Positions 1 to 8,482 of a DNA stretch of 64,000 bases are shown here, piece by piece; within the stretch, counting starts at the first letter, position 1, and each line of letters opens with the position of its first letter. Source of the stretch: Novosphingobium sp. Chol11 (GTDB taxonomy: Bacteria; Pseudomonadota; Alphaproteobacteria; Sphingomonadales; Sphingomonadaceae); contig NZ_OBMU01000002.1 of NCBI RefSeq assembly GCF_900218065.1, positions 71,487 to 135,486 on the forward strand, written 5' to 3'. Both the position numbers and the translations under genes were made by a program. A model generated the notes under the pieces. It was not told the origin of the DNA. It did no database searches and saw only the letters and a program-made list of their open reading frames with translations.

Positions 1-222
1 GCGCCCGCTCCGCCGGCGCCTGCCGCTACGCCGCGCACAGCCGACCCGCGCCGCGCCGCCCAGTTGCGATCGGCAGGGCTCACCGCGCTGAACAAGGGGC
101 AGATCGGCACTGCGGTCGGACTGCTGAACCAGGCGCTGCGCCTGGACCCCGGCAATGCGCTGATCAAGCGTGACCTAGATCGCGCGCGGCGGCTGCAGGC
201 AACGGTAAAGGCACGGCGATGA
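1..222 (+). CDS. C-terminal end of a TPR-like protein (5' truncated by window)
   Basis: An open frame runs from the first base to a TGA at 220-222 and overlaps the next start codon as ATGA. The visible 73 residues begin with an Ala/Pro-rich linker, followed by an amphipathic helical pair resembling one tetratricopeptide repeat (ALNKGQIGTAVGLLNQALRLDPGNALI) and a basic tail. The pattern A..G....A..LL..AL.LDP.N fits a TPR. The overlap with the T6SS-type kinase suggests it is the preceding gene of the same operon. The function of the full protein cannot be judged because its N-terminal part lies outside the window. Confidence 0.7.
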   Translation, partial: APAPPAPAATPRTADPRRAAQLRSAGLTALNKGQIGTAVGLLNQALRLDPGNALIKRDLDRARRLQATVKARR

Positions 223-1922
223 CCTGGGTTGGACGCTACCGGATCGATGAGCTGATCGGCGAGGGAGCGATGGCGCATGTCCATCGCGCGCATGACCCGA
301 GTATCGACCGGCCCATCGCGATCAAGCTGCTGAAGCCGGAATTTCGCGCGGACAGCGAGATTACGCGCCGGTTCCTGAGCGAATCCCGCGCCGCCGGGAT
401 GCTGAGCCACGCCAATATCGTCACCATCTACGATGTGGGCGAGGCCGATGGCACGCCCTATATCGCGATGGAATATATCGACGGCTGCCCGCTCGATGAA
501 ATGCTCGCGGCGCAGGGGCGGATGACGGCGGACAAGGCCGCCCTGCTGGGCGCGCAGATCGCGAGCGCGCTTGCCTATGCCCATGCCCAGGGCGTGGTTC
601 ATCGCGACATCAAGCCGTCCAATATCCTGGTCTGCGGCAGTGGCCGAACCGCCAAGCTGCTCGACTTCGGCATCGCCCGGATCGACGGCCGCGACACATC
701 GTCGGCCCAAAGGCAGGCCGCGCGCACCCAGGCGGGGGCCGTGCTGGGCACGCCGCGCTACATGAGTCCGGAACAGGCGCTGGGCATGCCGGTCGACGCG
801 CGATCCGACCTGTTTTCGCTGGGCGTCGTCCTGTATGAAATGGTGACGGGCAGGGTCGCCTTCACGGGCGCCGGGCTTGCCACCCTCGCCATCCAGATCG
901 CGCAGGAACAGCCGCTGGAAATCGCGCGGCACGTGCCCGATTGCCCGAAGGGGCTGCGGTTCCTCATCACCAAATTGCTGGCGAAGAAGCCCGACCAGCG
1001 CTTCGCCGATGCCGGAGAGGTGGCAGACGCCCTGCGCCGCGAATATGACGCGGCGACAGGCGAGATGGACCAGCGGCAGGAAGGATGGGTCCAGCGCTAC
1101 CGGATGCCGTTGCTGCTGGCCGCATCGGTGCTGCTGGCGCTCGGCAGCGGGATCAACTTCGTGGTGCAGCGGGAAAAGGCGGTCATGCAGGACATGGCGC
1201 TGGCTTCCGGTTCCTCCATCGCATCCTTCGTCGCCCGCAATGCGGCGCTGCATGTGGCGGAGAATGCGGGCCGCCCGGCGACCGAACAGGATTGGGCGCC
1301 GTTGCAAGCCTTTGCAGTCGCCGCCGCGAGTGATCCGAGCCTGCGCAAGCTCGTCATCGCGGACGAGCATGACATCATCCGCGCGGCCAGCAACCCGCGG
1401 CTGCTCGGCACCCGATACCGGCCGGGAGCAGCGGCGGACGAAATGCCCCTCCCCCGAACCGCAGGATCGGCGGTCACGCTGACAGACGGCGGCATGCGCT
1501 TCGTGCAGCCGGTCCGCTATGCAGGCGTGCCGTTCGGCAAGGTCGATGTGGTGATGGAGCGCGGGCAGCTGGACCGGGCGCAACGCACCGCCAGCCTGCT
1601 CTTCGCGGGGTTTGCGATCTTCGTGACGCTGGTACTTGGCCTATGCACCGCCGCGAGCGTGCGCATATGGAGCCGCCCGCTCCGCCGCCTGAAACGGGCG
1701 ATGGAAGATGTGACGGCAGGCAACCTCTCCTTCCGCATTTCGCACCGGCGCAAGGATGAGATAGGCGACCTGTTCGACACCATGAACCGCATGGTCGCAT
1801 CCATGGCCGACCGGCAGGAATATGTCGCCACGGCCCTGGCGGACGCGGAACGGGCGATGTTGATGACGCGGATCGATCCTGCGGCGTCGGCCGATGCAGC
1901 GCCACGCAAGGGAGCCGCCTGA
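219..1922 (+). CDS. ppkA: PpkA-like Ser/Thr protein kinase with transmembrane sensor and HAMP domain
   Basis: A 567-residue Hanks-type kinase. The N-terminal ~280 residues hold the glycine loop (IGEGAMAH, 13-20), the ATP-binding Lys36, the catalytic loop HRDIKPSN with Asp130, and DFG with Asp149, so the kinase should be active. A transmembrane segment follows near residue 295, then an extracytoplasmic region of about 150 residues, a second membrane segment near 465 and a HAMP domain (~480-535). It sits in a kinase-FHA-phosphatase set with ATGA overlaps. That set matches the threonine phosphorylation pathway that controls type VI secretion assembly in other bacteria: PpkA phosphorylates, the FHA protein reads and PppA reverses. 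The kinase family is certain; the T6SS role is inferred from the TagH neighbour. Confidence 0.88.
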   Translation: MTWVGRYRIDELIGEGAMAHVHRAHDPSIDRPIAIKLLKPEFRADSEITRRFLSESRAAGMLSHANIVTIYDVGEADGTPYIAMEYIDGCPLDEMLAAQGRMTADKAALLGAQIASALAYAHAQGVVHRDIKPSNILVCGSGRTAKLLDFGIARIDGRDTSSAQRQAARTQAGAVLGTPRYMSPEQALGMPVDARSDLFSLGVVLYEMVTGRVAFTGAGLATLAIQIAQEQPLEIARHVPDCPKGLRFLITKLLAKKPDQRFADAGEVADALRREYDAATGEMDQRQEGWVQRYRMPLLLAASVLLALGSGINFVVQREKAVMQDMALASGSSIASFVARNAALHVAENAGRPATEQDWAPLQAFAVAAASDPSLRKLVIADEHDIIRAASNPRLLGTRYRPGAAADEMPLPRTAGSAVTLTDGGMRFVQPVRYAGVPFGKVDVVMERGQLDRAQRTASLLFAGFAIFVTLVLGLCTAASVRIWSRPLRRLKRAMEDVTAGNLSFRISHRRKDEIGDLFDTMNRMVASMADRQEYVATALADAERAMLMTRIDPAASADAAPRKGAA

Positions 1923-2932
1923 TGTACATATTCCGCCTGTTCAACAAGGATGATGCGTTGACGCCGGTCGATGCCCGCTTCCTGGCGGAGGGGGTGCTGA
2001 CCGTGGGACGCGATCCTGCGTCGGATTGGGTGATGATCGATCCGGATCGGGAGATTTCCCGGTCGCACCTCAGCATGCGGGTCGAAAATGGGCAGTTGCT
2101 GCTCCATTGTACCGGCGCAAACGGGGTTTTCGACGCAGCGACGGAGGAACGGCTGCCGATCGGCGAGGATATTGCGCTGAACCTTCCCCAATCCATCCTG
2201 CTTGGCCGCTACCGCCTGGCGGCCGATCATGCGCCACAGGCGTCGGCGGGCGGATCGCCGGAAAATGGCACGCTGCTCATGATGCCACCGCTTGGCCACC
2301 GTATCGATGTGCCGAGCGACTGGACGGATGGACCCAGCGTCCCGCCGATCACCGCCGGCACGATGTTCGATGCCTTTTGCGAAGGGGCAGGGATCGACGC
2401 GGCGCAGTTCGGTGCGGAGGACCCGGCGGAAATCCTGCGGCGCGCAGGCGCGGTCTATCGCCAGATGGTTCTGGGTGTCGGCGACCTTCTGGCCGAGCGG
2501 GACCGGGTGCGGGGACAATATCAGCTGGCCCAGACGATCATCACCAGCGCGGACAACAACCCGTTCAAATGGGCGCCGACCCAGCGGCTCGCCATCGACC
2601 TGCTGCTGGCGAGCGAAGGGAGCTTCCTGTCCGGTCCGGACGCTCTGAACGCGTCGTTCCGGGACATAAAGAAGCATCTGGTGGCGACATTCCACGGCTT
2701 TCAACAGAGCCTCGCCGCTGCCGTCGACAGCTTCGATCCACAAGCGATCGCCGCCGCTACGGAGGGGCAGGGATCGCTGCTCAAGAGCCGGGCGGCGGTC
2801 TGTTGGGAGGAAGCGTCCAGGCGCCACGCGGCGCTGGCAGCGGAGCTGGAGGGCGAGGCAGGGACGCTCAACGACGCCTTCGTTACGGCCTATGGCGAGG
2901 TCAGCGCCCAGCAGGAAGAGGAAGGCCGATGA
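1922..2932 (+). CDS. tagH: Type VI secretion FHA-domain protein TagH
   Basis: A 336-residue protein with an N-terminal FHA domain (~residues 5-95: GRDPASDWVMIDPDREISRSHLS), which binds phosphothreonine. The C-terminal region (~140-330) has the TagH/ImpI pattern: FCEGAGID, then a GVGDLLAERDRVR helix, NNPFKW and a phenylalanine-rich FRDIKKHL..TFHG segment. The start codon overlaps the kinase stop and the gene end overlaps the phosphatase start, so the three are translationally coupled. In characterised T6SSs the FHA protein is phosphorylated by PpkA and promotes apparatus assembly. No other T6SS structural gene lies in the window; they should lie to the left. Confidence 0.87.
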   Translation: MYIFRLFNKDDALTPVDARFLAEGVLTVGRDPASDWVMIDPDREISRSHLSMRVENGQLLLHCTGANGVFDAATEERLPIGEDIALNLPQSILLGRYRLAADHAPQASAGGSPENGTLLMMPPLGHRIDVPSDWTDGPSVPPITAGTMFDAFCEGAGIDAAQFGAEDPAEILRRAGAVYRQMVLGVGDLLAERDRVRGQYQLAQTIITSADNNPFKWAPTQRLAIDLLLASEGSFLSGPDALNASFRDIKKHLVATFHGFQQSLAAAVDSFDPQAIAAATEGQGSLLKSRAAVCWEEASRRHAALAAELEGEAGTLNDAFVTAYGEVSAQQEEEGR

Positions 2933-3666
2933 GCGCGCTGCGCATCGCTTGCGATGATCCGGCGGATGGCGCGCCCCATTGCTCCGCCGCCCGTACGCAT
3001 GTCGGCAAGGTCCGGTTGCTGAACGAAGACCGCTATCTGGAAGCGCCCGAACATAGGCTCTGGGCAGTGGCGGACGGCATGGGCGGGCATGATGCCGGTG
3101 ATGTGGCGGCGACCATGACCGTGCGCGCTCTCGCGGCCCTGTGCGAGGATGCGGCACCGATCGACGCCCCTGCCATCGCCCGGACATTGCAGGCGACCAA
3201 CGGGGCGATCCATGCGCATTTGACCGAGCGAGGACAGCGGGGCGGATGTACTGTCGCGGGGCTGTGGCTCGATCAGGATCAAGCCCATGTCTTCTGGGCG
3301 GGCGACAGCCGGGTCTATCGTTTCCGTGCGCAGCAACTCCAGCGGCTGAGCCACGATCATAGCGTGGTGCAGCAGTTGCTGGACGCAGGCGTGCTGAGCT
3401 CAAACCAAGCGGCGCATCATCCGCAGGCCAATGTGATCACCCGCGCGCTGGGCGTCGATCATCAGGTCGAGATCGATTTCTGCACTGTGGACCTTGCCGA
3501 GGACGACCGCTTCCTGCTCTGTTCCGATGGCATCACGGCGGAGCTCGATGATGCGCAGATCGCCGGATATATGGGCGAAGAGCGGGGCGAGATCATGAAC
3601 GCGATCATGGCCGCCGCGCTTGCATCAGGCGGCCGTGACAATCTGACGCTGATCATGGTGGGATAG
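2929..3666 (+). CDS. pppA: PppA-like PP2C-family Ser/Thr phosphatase
   Basis: A 245-residue PP2C (PPM) phosphatase. Metal-binding and catalytic motifs appear in order: NEDRYLE, VADGMGGHDAGD, WAGDSRVYRF, LCSDGITAEL and a final GGRDNLTLI. The length is that of a stand-alone PP2C domain without membrane segments, so it is cytoplasmic. The start ATG at 2929 overlaps the tagH stop (ATGA). With the upstream kinase and FHA protein it completes a kinase/reader/phosphatase switch; PppA reverses PpkA phosphorylation in known T6SS systems. It is the last gene on the + strand before a repeat element and genes of the opposite strand. Confidence 0.88.
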   Translation: MSALRIACDDPADGAPHCSAARTHVGKVRLLNEDRYLEAPEHRLWAVADGMGGHDAGDVAATMTVRALAALCEDAAPIDAPAIARTLQATNGAIHAHLTERGQRGGCTVAGLWLDQDQAHVFWAGDSRVYRFRAQQLQRLSHDHSVVQQLLDAGVLSSNQAAHHPQANVITRALGVDHQVEIDFCTVDLAEDDRFLLCSDGITAELDDAQIAGYMGEERGEIMNAIMAAALASGGRDNLTLIMVG

Positions 3667-3689
3667 GGCACGACGAGGTTTGATTGATC

Positions 3690-3772
3690 GTCACCCCGGA
3701 TCTGATCCGGGGTCTCGCTTCTTGCCTGAGGCTGCTGAAACAGCGGGACCCCGGGTCAAGCCCGGGGTGACC
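3690..3772. repeat. Intergenic inverted-repeat element with two GC-rich hairpins
   Basis: Two stem-loops built on TCACCCCGG/CCGGGGTC-type arms (3691-3713 and 3746-3771) face each other, giving a symmetric element ending in GGGGTGACC. It lies between the convergent ends of the phosphatase gene and the 3865-4542 gene. Elements of this look are common between genes in sphingomonad genomes. Here it could act as a bidirectional terminator. Confidence 0.7.
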
Positions 3773-3864
3773 GAAAGGAGCCTCTGCGGTGCGTTCGTGT
3801 AAGACGATCACGCTCTGGAGGGAGCAGCCCGCGACGAAGCGCGGCCTGCTCCCCTTAAGCTATG

Positions 3865-4542
3865 TCAGAGTTCGACCACCGACAGGATGTGGCTGTCATA
3901 ACCGGGCCACACATAGTCGAATTCGAGGATCAGCGTGTCGCCGATCTGACCGCTCGACAACAGGTCGGTTTCGACGAACAGCTGCAGGCCGTTGCGGCCA
4001 TAGGCGTAACGGGTGACGTTGCCGAAGGCGGGGGACGCGTCCAGAAGCGCGTCGATCTGCTCATTGCCCTGGCGCGGACGGTTGACGGTGACCTTCAGGC
4101 GGCCCTTTAGGTCGGGATCATTTTCGTTCGCATCCATGAAGTCGAGCGTCATCTTCTCGATCGCTTCGAACGAGTCCACCAGCGTCCCGACGTGGAAGGT
4201 ATATTCAGGATCAGCGTCGACAGCAGCGCGCAGGGCCTTGACCGCCTCATGCTCCTTGTCCGTGCCATAGCCGAGCGCTTCGCGCGCAGCCTTGTTCACC
4301 GCCGCCTGCGCCGCGGGAAGAGCGGAAAGATAAACGATGCCGTCGCCCCGGCTGCGGTTGCTGTCATGGACCACGAAGCGATAGAAATTGCCCTGGGGGA
4401 AAGGCAGCATCTGCGTTTCGACGAACCCTGCCAGCTTCAGCAGCTTGGCCGCTGCCGGGCCGTCTTCGCTATTGGGATAGAATAGGGCGACATGCCCCAT
4501 CGACCGCATGTAATCCTGAGCATCTACTGCCAAAGTCGCCAT
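3865..4542 (-). CDS. Protein of unknown function paired with the Rieske oxygenase
   Basis: About 225 residues, soluble and without a signal peptide. I chose the ATG at 4542 because AGGAGG lies 7 nt upstream; an ATG at 4548 is only 1 nt from it. The protein starts MATLAVDAQDY and continues SMGHVALFYPNSEDG and GNFYRFVVHD, an acidic alpha/beta protein of about 25 kDa. I do not recognise a family with confidence. The opening resembles a vicinal-oxygen-chelate-like strand, but no metal triad is clear. It follows the Rieske gene on the same strand with a 125-nt gap, so a shared function in the same oxidation pathway is plausible but unproven. Confidence 0.75.
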   Translation of the reverse strand: MATLAVDAQDYMRSMGHVALFYPNSEDGPAAAKLLKLAGFVETQMLPFPQGNFYRFVVHDSNRSRGDGIVYLSALPAAQAAVNKAAREALGYGTDKEHEAVKALRAAVDADPEYTFHVGTLVDSFEAIEKMTLDFMDANENDPDLKGRLKVTVNRPRQGNEQIDALLDASPAFGNVTRYAYGRNGLQLFVETDLLSSGQIGDTLILEFDYVWPGYDSHILSVVEL

Positions 4543-4667
4543 GTTCATGCCTCCTGCTCCGGTCGCTTGACGCAACCGCTATCCCGGTAAAATCAAAAGG
4601 ACCGGGCCGTTATGATCAACGGCCCGACCATAGGCCAGCCTTTCCGGCGGCGCTGGATATTTCGACC

Positions 4668-5747
4668 TTATGCCGCCTGCGTGGAACTGCGCTTGTCGAG
4701 TGTGACATGCATGCCGTTGGTGCGCTTGTGCAGGTCGGGGGTCTTGTCGCGGGGATTGTAGAACTGCTTGTACCAGGTCCGCACCTTGCCATAGGGGCCG
4801 TCATTGGGGATGACGAGCGGGTTCAAACAAGCTTTCTTGTTCTGCCAGATCTCGACATCCTGGGCAAAGGCAAGGCGGCTGCCTTCCTGATATTCGAGGG
4901 CTGCGGCGCGCAGCTCGTCGGTGACGGGCGCGGAGCCGTCATTCACCTGCACCATCAGGCCATGCCAGACGCGGATCTTGCCATCCTCGATCGGCGTGTG
5001 GGTGATGAGGATGAAGCTGTCGAACGTCCCTTCCATCTCCGACTGGAGGATCGAGGGACCGGTGTACCAGGTGTCGAGCGTCAGCACGTCTTCCGGGTTG
5101 AGCGTCAGCGTGCGGTGTCCGGCGGCATAATATTGATGGACGATGTGATCCTTGAACTCATTGGCGAAGTAGACGAAGTCCTTGGCGCCATGGATCGGGA
5201 TGAAGTGGCCGAAGTCGGCCATGTTATCCACGACCTCGATCGGGTGGATGTCGAGGTCGCCCATGAAGTCGATCTTCCAGTTGACCCAGCCGGGCGCATC
5301 ATAATGGCCGCCGAAATCGGGCAGGTCGAAATTGGGTTCGAGCGCTTCGGGATCATGCCAGATCCAGATCGTGCCCGCGCGTTCCACCACAGGGAAGGTC
5401 TTGAGCTTCGCCGCCTTGGGCACGAAGTCGGAATAGGGAATGTTCTTGCACGCGCCGTCAGGGCCGAACTGCCAGCCATGGAAGGGGCAGCGGATCGAAT
5501 CGCCCACCACCTGCTCGCCGTCGCGCACGATGTAGCTGGTCGTGTTCTTCGCCAGATGCGCGCCCATGTGCGGGCAATAAGCCTCCGTCACATAGACCTG
5601 CCCGCTCTCGCCACGGTACATCACCATGTCCTGGCCAAGATAGCGCATCGCCTTGGGGCTGCTCGTCGCCTCGGCGCTTTCACCCACCATGAACCAGCCA
5701 CGTGGAAAGGTGAATTCTCCCAGACGATAGTCCGACGATGTCGCCAT
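4668..5747 (-). CDS. KshA-like Rieske non-heme iron oxygenase
   Basis: 359 residues. The N-terminal Rieske [2Fe-2S] domain has C58-x-H60 and C87-x2-H90. The catalytic domain carries the mononuclear iron motif DNMADFGHFIPIH (His181, His186), with Asp297 in QDVEIWQNK as the likely third ligand. QDVEIW and the later WYKQFY segment resemble KshA, the oxygenase component of 3-ketosteroid 9-alpha-hydroxylase, and related sterol Rieske enzymes. Electrons would come from a separate ferredoxin reductase, which is not in the window. The two halves of the Rieske motif are separated by 26 residues, against roughly 15-18 in most family members, so the cluster-binding loop is long. The substrate could be a steroid, a terpenoid or another hydrophobic compound and cannot be fixed from sequence. 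Confidence 0.85.
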   Translation of the reverse strand: MATSSDYRLGEFTFPRGWFMVGESAEATSSPKAMRYLGQDMVMYRGESGQVYVTEAYCPHMGAHLAKNTTSYIVRDGEQVVGDSIRCPFHGWQFGPDGACKNIPYSDFVPKAAKLKTFPVVERAGTIWIWHDPEALEPNFDLPDFGGHYDAPGWVNWKIDFMGDLDIHPIEVVDNMADFGHFIPIHGAKDFVYFANEFKDHIVHQYYAAGHRTLTLNPEDVLTLDTWYTGPSILQSEMEGTFDSFILITHTPIEDGKIRVWHGLMVQVNDGSAPVTDELRAAALEYQEGSRLAFAQDVEIWQNKKACLNPLVIPNDGPYGKVRTWYKQFYNPRDKTPDLHKRTNGMHVTLDKRSSTQAA

Positions 5748-5796
5748 TGCTTGATCCTCTCACTCGCTACCTGGCGTAGCAGGACGGGCCGGTCGC

Positions 5797-5813
5797 CCAT
5801 ATGAACCATATGG
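5797..5813. promoter_or_regulatory. Palindromic operator candidate upstream of the Rieske gene
   Basis: CCATATG-aac-CATATGG is an interrupted palindrome with 7-nt arms. It lies between the predicted -10 box and the Rieske start codon (about 50 nt upstream of the ATG), a typical repressor position. No cognate regulator is encoded next to it. Confidence 0.4.
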
Positions 5814-5846
5814 CGATCAACCCAGCCGATTTAACTGATGCCATAT

Positions 5847-5875
5847 AATTTACGCAAAGCCGTTCGGCCGTGCAA
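5847..5875 (-). promoter_or_regulatory. Candidate sigma-70 promoter for the Rieske gene
   Basis: Read on the - strand: TTGCAC (5875-5870), a 17-nt spacer, then TAAATT (5852-5847), followed by a TATATG stretch. It is one of the few AT-rich spots in the region and lies about 100 nt upstream of the Rieske ATG. Confidence 0.45.
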
Positions 5876-5950
5876 GTTACTTATCGCCAATAAGCTTGAA
5901 CCAGCCCTTAATGCTGCGCAATGAACAAGCCCATGCGCGTCCACGTCCGG

Positions 5951-5970
5951 GATTTGCGTGCACGCAAATC
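5951..5970. promoter_or_regulatory. Perfect 20-bp palindrome, copy 1 of the TTGCGTGCACGCAA motif
   Basis: GATTTGCGTGCACGCAAATC is a perfect palindrome without a loop, the form expected for a dimeric DNA-binding protein rather than a terminator. It lies between the end of the ParB-like gene and the Rieske promoter. The same core recurs at 7066-7079 and, with one change, at 10991-11006. Confidence 0.6.
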
Positions 5971-5978
5971 TCCGCCCG

Positions 5979-6001
5979 GCGCCTTGGTCATGCCAAGGCG
6001 C
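5979..6001 (-). terminator. Hairpin over the stop codon of the ParB-like gene
   Basis: GCGCCTTGG-tcatg-CCAAGGCGC forms a 9-bp GC-rich stem with a 5-nt loop that contains the TGA stop of the ParB-like gene. No T-run follows, so termination is possible but not assured. Confidence 0.4.
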
Positions 6002-6974
6002 GCGCGGCCAATATGGCTTCTCGCACATGCGCGAACAAGAGGTCGAGATCGGCGTCGCTGGCGATGGTGAGATCCAGCACGACGCCGCCCTTGGTTACGC
6101 GTGCCCGGCCTATGCGGTCGTCGCCAGCCATGATCTCCATGTCGCTGCTTTCCCTGGGCCGCCGCGCCGCCGCCTGACGCAGCCGGGACAGGACCGTCGC
6201 GGACGCCAACATCGCCCCGTTGCCAGCTGCGCGCGCCTGCTGCTCCTGCGCGATGATCCGCGCTTCGGCGATCAGGTCGGCCCTTTGCTCATGCCTTCGC
6301 AAGAGCGGCGTCAGCAGTTCGGAATAGCGAACCTTCAACTCCTCCTTCGTGGCGAAGGCCTGGATCACCTCTTCGGGCAGTTGGGCAAGGGCAAGAAGGC
6401 GGCTGAGCTGGCTGTTCGACAGGCCTAGCGCCTCGGCCATGCGCGACTGGACACCGCCATAGAAGCGGTCGACCGCCTGCTGATAGCTGCGCGCCCGGTC
6501 CAGTTCGCAAATATCGGCGCGTTCCCGATTTTCTATGTCGGCGAGACGGAAGGCTTCCTCGTCCGACAATTCGACGACCAGCGCGTTGAGGCGCAGTTCC
6601 GGGCGACCATTATGGTTCAGCCAATCAATGGCGAAGCGCCGCCTGCTGCCGACCAGCAGCTGATAGGGTTGTTCCGACGCCTGCGGGTTCAGCCGCACGA
6701 GCACAGGGATGCGGTTGCCGCCTTCGGCCGCGATCGATTCGATCAGCGACCGGCAACTGTCGGGGTTGAGGCCCGGCTGATCCCGGGGGTTGCCATCCCA
6801 CACCACGCAGTCGGCGGGGCGGATGAGCATCGGCGCGCGGCTGTCTATCCTGTCCCCGGCAAAGCTGGTCAAGCGATCATCCAGGCGGCTGAGCGCTTCC
6901 AGTTCGGCGGCCGGACGGGCTGCACCATTGTCGCGGGACAGCGTCGCCATGATGTCGCGTATCAATCCCGCCAT
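5988..6974 (-). CDS. Orphan ParB/RepB-family DNA-binding protein
   Basis: About 328 residues from the ATG at 6974, which has a strong GGAGGAAAGG ribosome site. An in-frame ATG at 7031 that overlaps the upstream stop codon is an alternative and would add 19 residues. The ParB N-terminal domain shows RIPVLVRL, LLVGSRRRFAIDWL (the GxRR box) and ENRERADICELDRARSYQ. A helix-turn-helix follows (MAEALGLSNSQLSRLLALAQLP), then a RepB-like C-terminal region rich in Arg/Ala. ParB proteins normally load on parS sites and work with a ParA ATPase, but no ParA is nearby. The gene follows an EAL-domain gene in the same operon. A role as a local regulator or in segregation is equally possible. Three copies of an unusual palindrome nearby are candidate binding sites. 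Confidence 0.8.
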   Translation of the reverse strand: MAGLIRDIMATLSRDNGAARPAAELEALSRLDDRLTSFAGDRIDSRAPMLIRPADCVVWDGNPRDQPGLNPDSCRSLIESIAAEGGNRIPVLVRLNPQASEQPYQLLVGSRRRFAIDWLNHNGRPELRLNALVVELSDEEAFRLADIENRERADICELDRARSYQQAVDRFYGGVQSRMAEALGLSNSQLSRLLALAQLPEEVIQAFATKEELKVRYSELLTPLLRRHEQRADLIAEARIIAQEQQARAAGNGAMLASATVLSRLRQAAARRPRESSDMEIMAGDDRIGRARVTKGGVVLDLTIASDADLDLLFAHVREAILAARALA

Positions 6975-7030
6975 GCGGCCTTTCCTCCATTGCTGGCGAT
7001 TGTCTAGCGGCGTTTCGGCTGCCTGGCTCA

Positions 7031-8356
7031 TCAGACCGAATCCGAAATGGTGGAAGTGGCGCGCGTTGCGTGCACGCAAAGAAGACTCTGCGCCACGTGG
7101 CGCGCCGGTTTTTCGCTGAACTGGCGATGATGCAGGGCGCTGGTGAAAGTGCTCAGCGACGTGACGCGATCTCCCTTCGTCCAGCCGCGCCGTGCGCTTG
7201 GGCGGCCGAGGTGCGAGCCGGTCACCCACTCCGCCCCTTCTTCAGCGGCGATATGGAGGTGCCATGGCGAGTCCACGCCATCGACGATCACGGTGGAACT
7301 CATGGTGCGGGCCAGGCCGAGAAGATGGCCGACGCGCAGCCGGTTGCGTTCCGATTCATAAGCCGTGCGCATGAAGGGGCTGTCCAGCTTCACGACATCG
7401 GGCGAAAGGGCCATCAACTGCCCGATGGAAGCTTGGCCGGAGCCGAAGCGGGCGACCGAAATCCGCACGCCCAGACCGCGCAAGGTCCGGACGAAGGCGA
7501 GCGCGTCGCGAAAACAGGCGATGCCGCTATTGTCGCCAATCTCGATCACCAAGCGGCGTGCAAGGCTGGGATCCCCTCTCAAACGGTCGATCAGGTCCGT
7601 CCAGCCTGCACCCTGGCCATGCACGTTGCTCGACAGGCTGTGCGGGGAGACGGCGACCGACAAGCAGGCGACCGGGTCCGCCTCCAGTTCACGGATCACG
7701 TCGCGTACCAGCAAGCGATCGAGCAGATGGGGCAGGCCGAGGCGTTCGAGCGCCGCGTAGTGGGCGGCGCAATCCATCTGCTCGCCATTTTCGCCGACGC
7801 GGCGCAGCATCGCTTCATAATAGAGGATGGTGCTGCCATCGCGCGGGCGGGATACCGGGCGCCAGCTCAGGACGGCCTCCCCATCCTGCACCCAGCGCAG
7901 GAGTGCGGCGGCCTGCTCCATGTCGCGCCGGTAGAGGGCGACCCCTTCACCCCGGCGGACGACGATCTGCAATTGCCGCAATGTGGAGGCGGCGAGCCGG
8001 GCGCTCGCCTCCATTTCCTGTGCACGGCCCAGATGTTCGCCGACAAAGGCCTGCCCGGCCGACACCGACAGCAATATGTCGCAACCATTGTACCGGAAGG
8101 GTTCGCCATCGATCGCTTCGCACAGCTTCTCAACCAGCCGCTCGACGGGCAGGCTCTGCATGAGCGGATAGCGGGCGGTCAGCATGATCCGGCTGCCGTC
8201 GGCGCTGCGCAGGCCGATGCGGCCCAGGTGCTGGCGAGCTCGATGGCAAAGATGATCGATGGCGGCGCGAGCGGCATCCGGGCCGTAGGCGGCTTCGATG
8301 GCATGAAAATTGTTAAGGCAGATGATGAGCAGATGCTCGGCCTGATGGAGCTTCAT
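7031..8356 (-). CDS. Degenerate GGDEF-EAL-type protein, probably catalytically inactive
   Basis: 441 residues from the ATG at 8356, which has an AGGA box about 10 nt upstream. The C-terminal half follows the EAL fold but has lost key residues: EAL is YYEAML, the DDFG box is ARFG, and the conserved Asn after LSV is Ala. The KLD and VDGVD positions survive only partly. The N-terminal half looks like a worn GGDEF-type domain without a GGDEF motif. Such proteins usually bind c-di-GMP or a protein partner rather than cleaving c-di-GMP. The TGA stop overlaps an ATG of the ParB-like frame, so the two are likely co-expressed. The last ~30 codons contain palindrome copy 2. Confidence 0.75.
   Translation of the reverse strand: MKLHQAEHLLIICLNNFHAIEAAYGPDAARAAIDHLCHRARQHLGRIGLRSADGSRIMLTARYPLMQSLPVERLVEKLCEAIDGEPFRYNGCDILLSVSAGQAFVGEHLGRAQEMEASARLAASTLRQLQIVVRRGEGVALYRRDMEQAAALLRWVQDGEAVLSWRPVSRPRDGSTILYYEAMLRRVGENGEQMDCAAHYAALERLGLPHLLDRLLVRDVIRELEADPVACLSVAVSPHSLSSNVHGQGAGWTDLIDRLRGDPSLARRLVIEIGDNSGIACFRDALAFVRTLRGLGVRISVARFGSGQASIGQLMALSPDVVKLDSPFMRTAYESERNRLRVGHLLGLARTMSSTVIVDGVDSPWHLHIAAEEGAEWVTGSHLGRPSARRGWTKGDRVTSLSTFTSALHHRQFSEKPARHVAQSLLCVHATRATSTISDSV
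7066..7079. promoter_or_regulatory. Palindrome copy 2 (TTGCGTGCACGCAA)
   Basis: A 14-bp perfect palindrome with the core of the 5951-5970 site. It lies inside the 3' end of the EAL-type gene, about 90 nt upstream of the preferred start of the ParB-like gene. It could be an autoregulatory site or a ParB loading site. Confidence 0.55.
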
Positions 8357-8482
8357 CAAGGGCGAATCCTTTCGCGGGACCAGCTTGCAAAGTGCCAGAC
8401 AGGATAAGATGAGGAGGCGGCGGGCCTGCCGCCTCCTCACCCCCCTCCCCCGTGCCGGTGGGTGCGCGGGAGAGGCAAAGGG

